A stretch of DNA of 64,000 nt from Conexibacter woesei DSM 14684 (GCF_000025265.1 NC_013739.1:6062001-6126000); one strand, 5' to 3'. Shown: positions 1-8,743, counted from the stretch's first letter. Translations and numbers: made by a program. Notes: generated from the letters alone by a model not told the origin.

Positions 1-1
1 C

Positions 2-1030
2 GACGACGGCGGGCTCTTCCGCACCGCCAACGGCGGCACGAGCTGGAAGACGCTCGGCACGGGCAGCGCGGCGCGCCCGGCGGCGGTCCACGCGCCGAGC
101 GAGAGCACACTGCTGGCGATCGGCCCGCGTGGCGTGCGGCGCTCGACCGACGGCGGCGAGACGTTCTCCCCGGTGAGAGCGAGAGCGATCTCGCGCGCCG
201 CGCTGTACGGCGCCGCCGCGCCGCGCGGCGCGATCGTCGCGTGGGGTCCGACGACGTTCGCGCGCAGTCGCGACGGCGGCCGCACGTGGACGACGCTGCG
301 GAAGCCGGGGGGCACCAGAAGAGCGCGCAGCGGGATGCGGATCGCGCTGGTCGCGTTCTCCTCCGCCGACGCCGCGCTCCTGCTCGACCGCGCCGGCACG
401 GTCTGGCGCACCACGAACGGCGGACGCACATGGAGCACCCTGCCGGCGATCGGCACGAGTGCGATCGACGGGCTGGTGGTCGACGACGACCGCACCGCCT
501 ACGTCGTGCCGCGGCGGTTCGGCGAGGTCGAGGGCGGCTATCTGCTGCGCACGACCGACGGTGGCGCGACCTGGCAGCCGCAGCTCGTCGTCAGAGAGGC
601 GATCAACGGCATCGCGACGTCGGGCAGCGCGACCGACTACCTGCTCGGCGGCAGCTCGCAGCTGCTCTCCAGCACGACGGGCGGCAGCGCCGGCAGACGC
701 TCGACGTTGACGCTCGCGACCTCGCGGCGGACGCTGCGCAAGCCGGCGCCGGTCACGGTCACCGGGCGGCTGCGCCCGGCCGGCCCCGCCGCGCGCGTGA
801 CCGTCTCGATGCGCGAGCCGGGCGGCCGCTGGCGCAGCCAGACCGTCGACGTCGCCTCCAACGGCACGTTCGCGTCGCGCTGGCGCGTCGCACGCGGCAC
901 GACGACGTTCGTCGCGCAGTGGTCGGGCGACTTCACGTCCGCCGGCGCCGGCTCGCGCGTGCTGACGGTGACCGCGAGAGCGCCGCCGAGAAGAAGCGGT
1001 GGGAGAGGACGCAGAGGACGGCGCGGCTAG
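2..1030 (+). CDS. Asp-box/BNR repeat protein, 3' part
   Basis: The gene begins before the window and only its last 342 codons are present. At least five Asp-box motifs (S/T-x-D/N-G-G-x-T/S-W/F) are visible, such as RTTNGGRTWSTL and RTTDGGATWQP, spaced as in sialidase/VPS10/YCF48-like beta-propellers. After the propeller comes a beta-rich segment of about 100 residues resembling an Ig-like or carbohydrate-binding module, then a short Arg/Gly-rich tail. It is probably an extracellular propeller protein, but the signal peptide would lie outside the window. No catalytic role can be assigned. Confidence 0.75.
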   Translation, partial: DDGGLFRTANGGTSWKTLGTGSAARPAAVHAPSESTLLAIGPRGVRRSTDGGETFSPVRARAISRAALYGAAAPRGAIVAWGPTTFARSRDGGRTWTTLRKPGGTRRARSGMRIALVAFSSADAALLLDRAGTVWRTTNGGRTWSTLPAIGTSAIDGLVVDDDRTAYVVPRRFGEVEGGYLLRTTDGGATWQPQLVVREAINGIATSGSATDYLLGGSSQLLSSTTGGSAGRRSTLTLATSRRTLRKPAPVTVTGRLRPAGPAARVTVSMREPGGRWRSQTVDVASNGTFASRWRVARGTTTFVAQWSGDFTSAGAGSRVLTVTARAPPRRSGGRGRRGRRG

Positions 1031-2163
1031 GCCGCGGCCAGCTCCCGCGGCGGTCTCCCGACCGCCGCGGGAGCGTGTGCGGGCTCGCGCGCGCCGTCCT
1101 TCCCCCCATCCGGCAGCGCGAGGCGCACGATCTTGCGGACCACGCTGCCGAACTGCTTGTGCAGTGGTCCTGCGTTGTACGGCAGCCCGTAGCGCTCGCA
1201 GATCTCCCGCACCTCGACCGCCAGCTCGCCGTAGCGGTGCGCGGGCAGGTCGGGGAAGAGGTGATGCTCGATCTGGTGGCTGAGGTTCCCGCTCATGACG
1301 TGGAAGAGCGGACCGCCGGTGAGGTTGGCGGAGCCGAGCAGCTGGCGGCGGTACCACGCGCCGCGCGACTCGCCGGCCGTCTCCTCCTCGGTGAACTCCT
1401 CGACGCCATCGGGGAAGTGACCGCAGAAGATGATCATGAACGCCCACACGTTGCGGACGAAGTTGGCGGTCACGTTCGCGGTCAGCGTCGTCGGCGCGGC
1501 GGGGCCGGCGAGCAGCGGGAAGAAGACGTAGTCCTTCAACGCCTGGCGGCGGCCCTTGCGCCAGATCGCGCCGACCATCTCCAGCTTGTCCCTCCAGCCG
1601 GTCTTGCCCGCCGCGATGCGGTCCATCTCGAGGTCGTGGAAAGCGACGCCCCACTGGAAGAACGCGGCCAGCACCGCCGCGTAGAGCGGGTTGCCGAGGT
1701 AGTACGGATGCCATCTCTGGTCCTCGGACATCCGCAGCACGCCGTAGCCGATGTCACGGTCCTTGCCGAGGATGTTCGTGTGCGTGTGGTGCATGTAGTT
1801 GTGCGAGTGGCGCCACTGCTCGGAGGGGCAGGCGCTGTCCCACTCGAATCTCTGGCCGTTGACGGCGGGATCGTTCATCCAGTCGTACTGGCCGTGCATC
1901 ACGTTGTGGCCGATCTCCATGTTGTCGAGGATCTTGGAGAGCGACAGCGCGACGGTCCCGGCGATCCAGGCGGGCGGGAAGGCGCTGAGGAACAGCAGGC
2001 CGCGGCCGCCCACCTCGAGGCCGCGCTGCGCCTTGATCACCTTGCGGATGTAGGAGGCGTCACGCTCGCCGAGGTCGGCGACGACGCGCTCGCGGATCGC
2101 GTCCAGCTCGCGGCCGAAGGCGTCGAGCTGCTGCGGCGTGAGCTGCGGTGCGGTGCTCGTCAT
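1027..2163 (-). CDS. acyl-CoA/acyl-lipid desaturase (DesA3-like)
   Basis: Membrane di-iron fatty-acid desaturase of 378 residues. All three histidine boxes are visible: H86-N-V-M-H90, H121-N-Y-M-H125-H126 and H296-Q-I-E-H300-H301. Hydrophobic segments lie around residues 55-75, 160-178 and 212-250. The family inserts a double bond in acyl chains at the membrane using electrons from a ferredoxin-type reductase, which is encoded 18 bases upstream on the same strand. This pairing matches Rv3229c/Rv3230c of Mycobacterium tuberculosis. A GGGAG ribosome-binding site precedes the ATG. The stop overlaps the end of the convergent Asp-box gene by four bases. Substrate position (delta-9 or other) is not decidable from sequence. 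Confidence 0.9.
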   Translation of the reverse strand: MTSTAPQLTPQQLDAFGRELDAIRERVVADLGERDASYIRKVIKAQRGLEVGGRGLLFLSAFPPAWIAGTVALSLSKILDNMEIGHNVMHGQYDWMNDPAVNGQRFEWDSACPSEQWRHSHNYMHHTHTNILGKDRDIGYGVLRMSEDQRWHPYYLGNPLYAAVLAAFFQWGVAFHDLEMDRIAAGKTGWRDKLEMVGAIWRKGRRQALKDYVFFPLLAGPAAPTTLTANVTANFVRNVWAFMIIFCGHFPDGVEEFTEEETAGESRGAWYRRQLLGSANLTGGPLFHVMSGNLSHQIEHHLFPDLPAHRYGELAVEVREICERYGLPYNAGPLHKQFGSVVRKIVRLALPDGGKDGAREPAHAPAAVGRPPRELAAA

Positions 2164-2181
2164 GCGTCGCTCCCAGGTGGC

Positions 2182-3312
2182 CTAGATGTCGAGCGTCACG
2201 TCGCCGAGCGGCACGTTGACGCAGATCTGGATCTGCTCGTCCGGCGCGGTCGAGACCTCGCCGGTGCGGACGTCGCGGACGGCGCCCTCCAGCTTGCGGC
2301 AGCTGCACGTGTGGCAGATGCCCATGCGGCAGCCGGACTGGGGCGTGAGACCCGCCGCCTCGGCCTGGTCGAGCAGCGTGCTGCCGCTGTTGGCGGCGAC
2401 GGCGCCGCTGCGGGCGAAGCTGATCGCGCCGGTCGCGACGCCGCGCGCGTCCGGGTCGGCGAGTGCCGCCGGCGCGACGAAGCGCTCGACGTGCAGGCGC
2501 TCCTCCAGGCCGTCGGCCGCCCACGTCGCGTGCACGGCCTCGACGAGCGCCGCCGGCCCGCAGACGTACGTCTGCGCCGTCGCCGGGTCGATCCCCGCGG
2601 CGGCGAGGTGGTCGCGCGAGAAGCGGCCCGCCAGCTCGCCGGCGTGCGAGCCGCCGGCGCGCGTGTAGCCGCGCAGCAGGCGCACGTTCGGGTGCGCCGC
2701 GGCGAGCCTTCCCAGCTCGGACGCATATGCGACGTAGCGCTCGTCGGGCGCGTAGTGGAGGAACGCGACCGGGCCGTCGTGGCCTTCCTCGCAGAGCGTT
2801 CGCAGCATCGCGATCACGGGCGTGATGCCGCTGCCGCCGCTGATCAGCAGCAGCTCGCGCGGGCGCTGCGACGGCAGCGCGAAGTCGCCCTCTGCCTGCG
2901 AGAGACCGACGACGGCGCCGGGCGCGAGCGACGCCTTGAGGTGCGGCGAGACCGTGCCGGACGGCTGGGCGTGCGCGGTGATCTCGATCAGCTCGCGCGT
3001 GTGCTCGGAGCCGGCCGGCGAGTACGGGCGGGTGTGGCGCACGCCGTCGATCTCGACGCTGAGGCGGACGTGCTGGCCGGCGCGGAAGCCCCGCCAGTTG
3101 TCGTTGCACCGCAGCGTCAGCGTGACGCTGCGCGGCGTCGCGTGGCGGACCGCGACGACCTCGGCGCGCACGTCGCGCAGCGAGAAGGCGGGCTTGACCA
3201 GCTCGACGTAGCGGTCGACCCCGTGCGGCGTCGTGAGCGCCTGCGCGAGCTGGGAGCCGAGCAGCCGGCGGGCGAGTCGCGGCCCACGTGTCTTCGTCGT
3301 TTCAGTGAACAC
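2182..3312 (-). CDS. ferredoxin-type oxidoreductase, electron donor to the desaturase
   Basis: A 376-residue flavoprotein reductase. An FAD-binding barrel comes first (RPYSPAGS, about residues 95-101), followed by an NAD(P)-binding half (LLISGGSGITPV), and a C-terminal plant-type 2Fe-2S domain with C328-x4-C333-x2-C336-x27-C364. The order matches Rv3230c and Pseudomonas DesC, which pass electrons from NADPH to an acyl desaturase. It lies 18 bases ahead of the desaturase, in an evident two-gene operon. The start is a GTG that sits inside a candidate operator for the divergent FabR/DesT-type regulator, so translation starts within or just after the operator. Confidence 0.88.
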   Translation of the reverse strand: MFTETTKTRGPRLARRLLGSQLAQALTTPHGVDRYVELVKPAFSLRDVRAEVVAVRHATPRSVTLTLRCNDNWRGFRAGQHVRLSVEIDGVRHTRPYSPAGSEHTRELIEITAHAQPSGTVSPHLKASLAPGAVVGLSQAEGDFALPSQRPRELLLISGGSGITPVIAMLRTLCEEGHDGPVAFLHYAPDERYVAYASELGRLAAAHPNVRLLRGYTRAGGSHAGELAGRFSRDHLAAAGIDPATAQTYVCGPAALVEAVHATWAADGLEERLHVERFVAPAALADPDARGVATGAISFARSGAVAANSGSTLLDQAEAAGLTPQSGCRMGICHTCSCRKLEGAVRDVRTGEVSTAPDEQIQICVNVPLGDVTLDI

Positions 3313-3321
3313 TCGTGCACA
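3304..3321. promoter_or_regulatory. candidate FabR/DesT operator
   Basis: AGTGAACACTCGTGCACA is an imperfect palindrome: AGTGAAC and the reverse complement of GTGCACA agree at five of seven positions, separated by four bases. From memory it resembles the DesT/FabR sites that control unsaturated fatty-acid genes (AGTGAAC-n4-half-site form). The 13-base string TTTCAGTGAACAC containing its left half recurs at 3388-3400 over the regulator start. The placement at both divergent starts fits repression of the reductase-desaturase operon plus autoregulation. Confidence 0.5.
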
Positions 3322-3392
3322 GAGTACGCACCGGTTTCCGATCTGTCCAGTGACGATGTAGACTCAACTGTCACGCAACCGTCAAAGTTTCA

Positions 3393-4037
3393 GTGAACAC
3401 CGAGACACCCAGCCCCCCACGTCTGACCCGGAGAGAGCAGAAGGAGCGCACCCGCAACGCGCTGCTGGACGCGGCGCTGCGCCTGCTGGAGCAGAAGAGC
3501 TTCGGCAGCCTCGGTCTGCGCGAGGTGGCGCGCGAGGCCGGCGTCGTGCCGACCGCCTTCTACCGTCACTTCGACTCGATGGAGGAGCTGGGGCTCGTCC
3601 TGATCGACGACTCCTTCCGAACACTGCGGCAGATGATCCGCGCAGCACGCGCCGAGCCGCAGAGACCGGAGCACGTGATCCGCCGCTCGGTCGAGATCCT
3701 CGTCCGCCACATCCATGAGCACCGGCTCCACTTCCGCTTCATCGCGCGCGAGCGCTCCAGCGGCGTGCCGGCGCTGCGTCAGGCGATCCGCACCGAGATC
3801 CGCCTCTTCTCCAGCGAGCTGGCGATCGACCTCGCGCGCTTCCCCTACCTCGACAGATGGCCGGCGGAGGACCTCGGCGTCGTCGCGACGCTGATCGTCA
3901 ACACGATGGTCTCGACCGCCGAGGGGATCATCGACGCCCCGACCGACAGTCGCGAGGGCGAGGACGAGGTGATCCGCCAGACCGAGAAGCAGCTGCTGCT
4001 GATCGCGCTCGGCATCTCGGTCTGGCGCAGCCCGTAG
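3393..4037 (+). CDS. TetR-family unsaturated fatty-acid regulator (FabR/DesT type)
   Basis: A 214-residue TetR regulator starting at GTG. The N-terminal region reads SFGSLGLREVAREAGVVPTA (residues 30-49) followed by FYRHFDSMEELGL. This is close to the FabR/DesT subfamily rather than a generic TetR, as is the later FRFIARERSSG segment. These proteins sense acyl-CoA or acyl-ACP saturation and repress desaturase genes. Here it is divergent from exactly such a desaturase operon with an 80-base shared control region. Its stop lies six bases from the convergent binding-protein gene. Confidence 0.88.
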   Translation: MNTETPSPPRLTRREQKERTRNALLDAALRLLEQKSFGSLGLREVAREAGVVPTAFYRHFDSMEELGLVLIDDSFRTLRQMIRAARAEPQRPEHVIRRSVEILVRHIHEHRLHFRFIARERSSGVPALRQAIRTEIRLFSSELAIDLARFPYLDRWPAEDLGVVATLIVNTMVSTAEGIIDAPTDSREGEDEVIRQTEKQLLLIALGISVWRSP

Positions 4038-4043
4038 CGGCCG

Positions 4044-5162
4044 CTATCTCTTCCCGAGCAGCGCGACTGCGGCGTCCTGGTACTGGAACGTGACGAGGTC
4101 GTCGCAGGCGAGCTCGTCTCGCAGCGCGCCGACCTCCTTCGACGTTCTGAGCGTGTAGTCGCACAGCTCGCGGTCGAGCGAGCCGTTGACGGGCCAGTCG
4201 TCGAGCTGCTCGACGAGGACGCCGTAGTTGGCTCTCGCCTGCGCGGGCGTCAGCCCGTCGAGCTGCTCGATCGCAAGCGCCTGCCAGCCGGCCGGATCCT
4301 GCTTCGTCCAGCGGGCGGCCTGCAGCTCGGCGATCGCGACCGCCTGCGCGACGTCGCCGTTGTCGGCGAGCCACTGCTCGTTGGCGGCGACGACGTCGTT
4401 GAGCTGCGGGTCGGCCTCCCAGCCGTTGCACAGCACGTTCCACTCGCCGGGCGATCTCTCGTCCAGCTCGATCTGCCGGAACGTCGCGGAGACGCCGCCG
4501 TCGAACGTGCCGGACTCGAGCCCTTCGACGATCGAGCCGACGTTGTCGAGCTGCAGCAGCTGCGTGTCCTTCTGCACGTCGAGACCGGCGTCTCTGAAGC
4601 ACTTCGCCGCCGTCTGCCCGACGATCGAGGTGAGGCTCTGCGAGATCGCGAACTTCTTCCCCTTCAGCTCCTCGATCGATCTGATCGGTGCTCTCGCGGT
4701 GACGAGGAAGATGTTCTTCTGATCGTCGCCGGCGATCGCGCGCAGCTTGCCGCCCGCCTCGACCGCGGACGCCAGGCCCGCCAGCGAGACGTGGCCGAGC
4801 TGGACGTCGCCGGACAGCAGCGCGGCGGTCAGCGGCGCGGAGTCGAGCAGGCGCAGCTCGACGTCCAGCCCGAAGTCGGCTCTGAGGATCTCGGCGACCT
4901 TGTAGAGGCCGACGAGCGACGGGTTCGGGAAGGCGGCGGAGCCGATCGTGATGCTTCTGCCTTCCAGTCTGGAGCGCAGCTGCTCGACGGTCGGCGCTCT
5001 GCCGTCGGCGGTCGTCACGACCGGCGGGGCGGCCGCGGCCGAGCCGGAGCCGGAGGAGTCCTCGCCGCAGCCGGCGGCGAGCAGCGCCGCGGCGCCGATC
5101 GCCGCAACCGTGAGCGTGAGCCGTGTGCGCGCGGCGCGCTTCCGGCCAGCCGTCATCCCCAT
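4044..5162 (-). CDS. ABC transporter solute-binding lipoprotein (NMT1/SsuA-like)
   Basis: A periplasmic-binding-protein type II lipoprotein. The start is placed at ATG 5162, eight bases after a GGAGGG ribosome-binding site; a GTG seven codons upstream would include that site in the coding region. A basic, hydrophobic signal ends in the lipobox LLAAGC, followed by a Ser/Ala-rich linker. The body (ITIGSAAFPNPSLVGLYKVAEILRADFG; L/K-rich ELKGKKFAIS) resembles the nitrate/sulfonate/thiamine-precursor or glycine-betaine binding folds. No ATPase or permease gene adjoins it, so it is an orphan binding protein. Ligand unknown. Confidence 0.75.
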   Translation of the reverse strand: MGMTAGRKRAARTRLTLTVAAIGAAALLAAGCGEDSSGSGSAAAAPPVVTTADGRAPTVEQLRSRLEGRSITIGSAAFPNPSLVGLYKVAEILRADFGLDVELRLLDSAPLTAALLSGDVQLGHVSLAGLASAVEAGGKLRAIAGDDQKNIFLVTARAPIRSIEELKGKKFAISQSLTSIVGQTAAKCFRDAGLDVQKDTQLLQLDNVGSIVEGLESGTFDGGVSATFRQIELDERSPGEWNVLCNGWEADPQLNDVVAANEQWLADNGDVAQAVAIAELQAARWTKQDPAGWQALAIEQLDGLTPAQARANYGVLVEQLDDWPVNGSLDRELCDYTLRTSKEVGALRDELACDDLVTFQYQDAAVALLGKR

Positions 5163-5195
5163 CGCTTCGTCCCTCCGTCGCACGTCGTGTCAAAG

Positions 5196-5225
5196 TTGAC
5201 CATTCCGATCGGGATACAATACACA
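5196..5225 (+). promoter_or_regulatory. candidate promoter of the SDR gene
   Basis: TTGACC at 5196-5201 and TACACA at 5220-5225 are 18 bases apart. Transcription would begin close to the ATG at 5231, so that codon could be a leaderless start of the downstream dehydrogenase. An alternative hexamer, TACAAT at 5215, has only a 13-base spacer and was judged less likely. Confidence 0.35.
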
Positions 5226-5290
5226 GGATCATGTCGCCCGCATCCAGGGACCGGCGCGAGACCGCCGAACAGCCGGTACCGTGGCGTACC

Positions 5291-6118
5291 ATGGCTCATG
5301 GAACAGTGGTCAACGGCCGCACCGCCGTCGTCACCGGCGCGGCATCGGGGATAGGGCGCGCGCTGGCGCAGCGACTCGCCGCCAACGGCTGTCCCGTCGC
5401 GCTCTGCGACTGGGACCAGGAGGGGCTGGAGGAGACCGCCGCAGCGATCTCCGGGCCGGTCCTCACGCGCAGACTCGACGTCAGCGACCGGCACGGCCAG
5501 ATGGCGTTCGCAGCCGAGGTCAAGGAGTGGGCGCCGGCGCCGATCGGCCTCGTCGCCAACAACGCCGGCGTGACCGTCTCGCAGACGGCCGCCGACGCCG
5601 CCGTCGAGGACGACGAGTGGGTGCTCAACATCAACTTCTGGGGCGTCGTGCACGGCACGCGCGCCTTCCTGCCGATCCTGCTCGCGCAGGGCGACGGCGC
5701 GATCGTCAACGTCTCGAGCGTCTTCGGCCTGATCGGCTTCCCGACGCAGAGCGCATACTGCGCCTCGAAGTTCGCCGTCCGCGGCTACACCGAGTCGCTG
5801 CGCCACGAGCTGCGCGACACGCGCGTGCGGGCGATCACCGTCCACCCCGGCGGGATCAAGACGAACATCGTCAAGAACGCCCGCTTCCACGTCGACGACC
5901 AGGGCAACAGAGACCACGGGGCGATGGCGGACGAGTTCGCCAGAATCGCGCGGACCTCGCCGGCGAGCGCCGCGAAGACGATCCACACCGGCGTCGAGAA
6001 GGGCAAGGACCGCATCCTGATCGGCCCCGACGCCGCCGTCATATCGCTCCTGTCGCGTGCGGCGCCGGTGCGCTACTTCGACGTGATGGAGCGCGCGATG
6101 GGGCTCGTCCGCCGCTGA
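5291..6118 (+). CDS. short-chain dehydrogenase/reductase
   Basis: Classical SDR of about 275 residues. The N-terminal Rossmann motif TGAASGIG, the NNAG structural motif, the catalytic serine (NVSS) and YCASK (Y-x3-K) are all present. It should catalyse NAD(P)-dependent oxidation or reduction of an alcohol/ketone in the cytoplasm; the substrate cannot be read from sequence. No clear ribosome-binding site precedes ATG 5291. The ATG at 5231, which would add 20 unconserved residues, is possible as a leaderless start. It ends 19 bases before the antiporter gene, so the two may be cotranscribed. Confidence 0.85.
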   Translation: MAHGTVVNGRTAVVTGAASGIGRALAQRLAANGCPVALCDWDQEGLEETAAAISGPVLTRRLDVSDRHGQMAFAAEVKEWAPAPIGLVANNAGVTVSQTAADAAVEDDEWVLNINFWGVVHGTRAFLPILLAQGDGAIVNVSSVFGLIGFPTQSAYCASKFAVRGYTESLRHELRDTRVRAITVHPGGIKTNIVKNARFHVDDQGNRDHGAMADEFARIARTSPASAAKTIHTGVEKGKDRILIGPDAAVISLLSRAAPVRYFDVMERAMGLVRR

Positions 6119-6137
6119 GCGGGGAAGGCTGCCCTCC

Positions 6138-7280
6138 ATGAGAGGGCAGCTCCGCGGCCACGCCCACCTGCTCGCCGGTTGGGCGACCGTGCTCGCGTTC
6201 GCGCTGGCCGGCGACGAGCTGCTCGGGAACCTCGACCCGCTGCTCGCCTCGCTGGCGCTGTTCGCCTGGATCCTCGGCGTGATCCTGTGGTGCGCGTTCG
6301 GCGTGATCGAGCAGGCCGACGCACTCGCCGAGCTGCTGGGCGAACCGCTCGGCACGCTCGTGCTGACGTTCTCGATCGTCGTGATCGAGGTGATGCTGAT
6401 CTCGGCCGTGATGCTGAGCGGCGACGCCAACCCGACGGTCGGCCGCGACACGATGTTCGCGGTCATGATGATCGTGCTGAACGGCGTTGTCGGCCTCGGG
6501 CTGCTGGTCGGCGGGCTGCGCCACGGCGAGCAGTCGTACAACCTGCCGGGCGCCGCCGCCTACCTCGCCGTGATCGTCCCGCTGTCGGTGATCGCGCTCG
6601 TGCTGCCGGACGCGACCGCCCGCGCCGACGGCACGCTGACGACGTTCCAGGCGATCGCGTTCTCGCTCTTCACGATCGGGCTGTACGGCGTCTTCCTCGC
6701 GATCCAGACCGGCCGGCACCGCGGCTTCTTCGTCGAGGCGGGCAGCGACGGCGGCGCGCAGGCGCTGAGTGGCGAGGCGAGCGGCGCCGCAACCGCCGCC
6801 ACGCCCGCCGCCGAGCGCCCCGACCGCCGCGCCGTCGCCCGCCACACGCTCCTGCTCGTGCTCAGCGCGCTGCCGATCGTGCTGCTCTCGAGACCGCTCG
6901 CGAGAGTCGTCGACCACGGCATCTCCGCGCTCGACGCGCCGGTCGCGCTGAGCGGCGTGCTGATCGCGCTGATCGTCTTCACGCCCGAGGCGGTCACCGC
7001 GCTCCAGGCGGCGTACCGCAACGAGCTGCAGCGGATGGTCAACCTCTGCCTCGGCGCGTTCGTCTCGACCGTCGGCCTGACGGTTCCGGCGATCCTCATG
7101 ATCGGCCTCGTCACCGGCAAGACGGTCGTGCTCGGGCTCGACCCGAGCGGCGTCGTGCTGATCGCGCTGACGCTGCTCGTGAGCATGTTGACGTTCTCCG
7201 GCCCGCGCACGACGGTGCTCGAAGGCGCGGTCCACCTGCTGCTGTTCCTCGTCTACCTCACGCTCGTGTTCAGCCCGTGA
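6138..7280 (+). CDS. chaA: calcium/proton antiporter ChaA-type
   Basis: A 380-residue membrane protein with about eleven hydrophobic segments arranged as two repeats around a charged cytoplasmic loop (about residues 195-235). Each repeat carries the CaCA-type acidic motif. The first reads LLGEPLGTLVLTFSIVVIEV (residues 71-90) and the second contains FTPEAVTALQAA. Length and the paired glutamates match ChaA (Ca2+ or Na+ and K+/H+ exchange across the inner membrane). It may share a transcript with the upstream SDR. The following cation exporter has its own promoter-like element. Confidence 0.85.
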   Translation: MRGQLRGHAHLLAGWATVLAFALAGDELLGNLDPLLASLALFAWILGVILWCAFGVIEQADALAELLGEPLGTLVLTFSIVVIEVMLISAVMLSGDANPTVGRDTMFAVMMIVLNGVVGLGLLVGGLRHGEQSYNLPGAAAYLAVIVPLSVIALVLPDATARADGTLTTFQAIAFSLFTIGLYGVFLAIQTGRHRGFFVEAGSDGGAQALSGEASGAATAATPAAERPDRRAVARHTLLLVLSALPIVLLSRPLARVVDHGISALDAPVALSGVLIALIVFTPEAVTALQAAYRNELQRMVNLCLGAFVSTVGLTVPAILMIGLVTGKTVVLGLDPSGVVLIALTLLVSMLTFSGPRTTVLEGAVHLLLFLVYLTLVFSP

Positions 7281-7314
7281 CACCGAGCCCGTTGGGCTTA
7301 CACTGGCCGATCCG

Positions 7315-8301
7315 ATGAACGGCCCCGAAGCACAGAGCGCGCGCCGGACCCGCCTGCTGCGACTGGTCTACCTGTCGATCGCGGCGGCGATCGTCACGAT
7401 CGCGATGAAGTTCACGGCGTGGGCGCTGACCGGGTCGGTCGGCCTCCTGTCCGACGCCGCCGAGTCGGTCGTCAACCTCGTCGCGGCGCTGTTCGCGCTC
7501 GTCGTCGTGCAGTGGTCGACGCGGCCGCCCGACGAGGAGCACGCGTACGGGCACGAGAAGGCCGACTACCTCTCGGCGGGCGTCGAGGGCGCGCTGATCC
7601 TGCTCGCCGCCGTGACGATCGGCGTCTCGGCGATCGACCGCCTGCTGCACCCGCAGGAGATCGAGAGCGTCGGGATCGGCCTCGCGGTCGCGCTCGCCGC
7701 GACAGCCGTCAACCTCGGCGTCGGGCGCAAGCTGATCGGCGCCGGACGCGAGTACAGCTCGGTCACGCTGGAGGCCGACGGCAAGCACCTGATGACCGAC
7801 GTCTGGACCTCGGTCGGCGTCGTGATCGCGGTCGCGGCGGTCGCGCTGACCGGCTGGGAGCCGCTCGACCCGCTGATCGCGCTCGCGGTCGCCGGCAACA
7901 TCGTCGTCACCGGCGTGCGGCTCGTGCACCGCTCGACCGACGGCCTGCTCGACCGCGCGCTGAGCGACAAGGAGCTGGCGACCGTCGACCGCGTGCTCGC
8001 GACGTTCGCCTCCGAGGAGGTGCAGTTCCACGCGCTGCGCACCCGCCGCGCCGGCAGCCGCGCGTTCGTCTCGATACACGTGCTCGTGCCCGGCGACTGG
8101 ACGGTCCAGCGCGGCCACGACCTCGCCGAGCAGGTCGAGGAGGCGCTGCGCGAGGCGCTCGGCCACGCGACCGTCTTCACCCACCTGGAGCCGATCGAGG
8201 ACCCGGCGTCGTTCGCCGACACAGGACTCGACCGCTGGTCCGATCCGCACCCGGCCGCAGAGCCGCAGCCGGCGCCGCCGGCCGACGGCGACCGCGCCTG
8301 A
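7315..8301 (+). CDS. cation diffusion facilitator (CDF) transporter
   Basis: A 328-residue CDF protein with six transmembrane helices and a cytoplasmic ferredoxin-like tail. The TM5 metal site is the usual H158-L-M-T-D162. The TM2 site reads E50-S-V-V-N54 in place of H/D-x3-D, as in the SDAxESxVN subgroup of CDF proteins; metal preference (Zn, Mn, Fe or Co) is therefore uncertain. It exports divalent cations in exchange for protons. A TACACT hexamer at 7299-7304 lies 10 bases before the ATG and no ribosome-binding site is visible, consistent with a very short leader. A Pro/Ala-rich tail ends the protein. Confidence 0.88.
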   Translation: MNGPEAQSARRTRLLRLVYLSIAAAIVTIAMKFTAWALTGSVGLLSDAAESVVNLVAALFALVVVQWSTRPPDEEHAYGHEKADYLSAGVEGALILLAAVTIGVSAIDRLLHPQEIESVGIGLAVALAATAVNLGVGRKLIGAGREYSSVTLEADGKHLMTDVWTSVGVVIAVAAVALTGWEPLDPLIALAVAGNIVVTGVRLVHRSTDGLLDRALSDKELATVDRVLATFASEEVQFHALRTRRAGSRAFVSIHVLVPGDWTVQRGHDLAEQVEEALREALGHATVFTHLEPIEDPASFADTGLDRWSDPHPAAEPQPAPPADGDRA

Positions 8302-8302
8302 C

Positions 8303-8743
8303 TCAGCCGCCGCCGTTCCAGACGACCGGGCCGGGGCCGAAGCGGGCGACCTGGTCGTTGGGGTTCGCGAGCTTGCAGCGTGCGAGCGACAGGCAGCCGC
8401 AGCCGATGCAGTCGGTCAGGCCGGTCTTGAGGCGCTCCAGCTCGGCGATCCGCTCGTCGATCCGCGCACTCCATCTCTTCGACAGCTTCATCCAGTCGCC
8501 GCGCTTGGGGACGCGGTCCTCGGGCAGCTTCGACAGCTCCTCGCCGATCTCCTCGAGCGTCAGCCCGACGCGTTGGGCGAAGACGACGAAGGCGACGCGG
8601 CGGATGACGGGGCGGGCGTAGCGGCGATGGCCGGAGGAGTTGCGCTCGGCGCGGATCAGGCCGCGCTCCTCGTAGTAGCGCAAGGCGGAGGTGGCGACGC
8701 CGCTGCGCTCCGCCACCTCGCCGATCGTGAGCATGTCCTGCAT
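8303..8743 (-). CDS. soxR: redox-sensing MerR-family regulator SoxR
   Basis: A 146-residue MerR protein with an N-terminal winged helix (LTIGEVAERSGVATSALRYY), a dimerisation helix, and the SoxR iron-sulfur cluster motif C112-x2-C115-x-C117-x5-C123. SoxR activates or represses target genes when its 2Fe-2S cluster is oxidised by redox-cycling compounds. The start is set at ATG 8743; a TTG 12 codons upstream would place codons inside the sox-box-like palindrome. The end is two bases from the convergent CDF gene. In actinobacteria SoxR usually controls a small local regulon, which is not obvious here. Confidence 0.9.
   Translation of the reverse strand: MQDMLTIGEVAERSGVATSALRYYEERGLIRAERNSSGHRRYARPVIRRVAFVVFAQRVGLTLEEIGEELSKLPEDRVPKRGDWMKLSKRWSARIDERIAELERLKTGLTDCIGCGCLSLARCKLANPNDQVARFGPGPVVWNGGG

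Noticed and set aside
241-3396. Very long plus-strand open frame across the desaturase and reductase genes
   Set aside because: Its product is an Arg/Ala/Asp-rich low-complexity string with no family match, typical of an antisense shadow in a high-GC genome. The minus-strand genes here have complete motifs.
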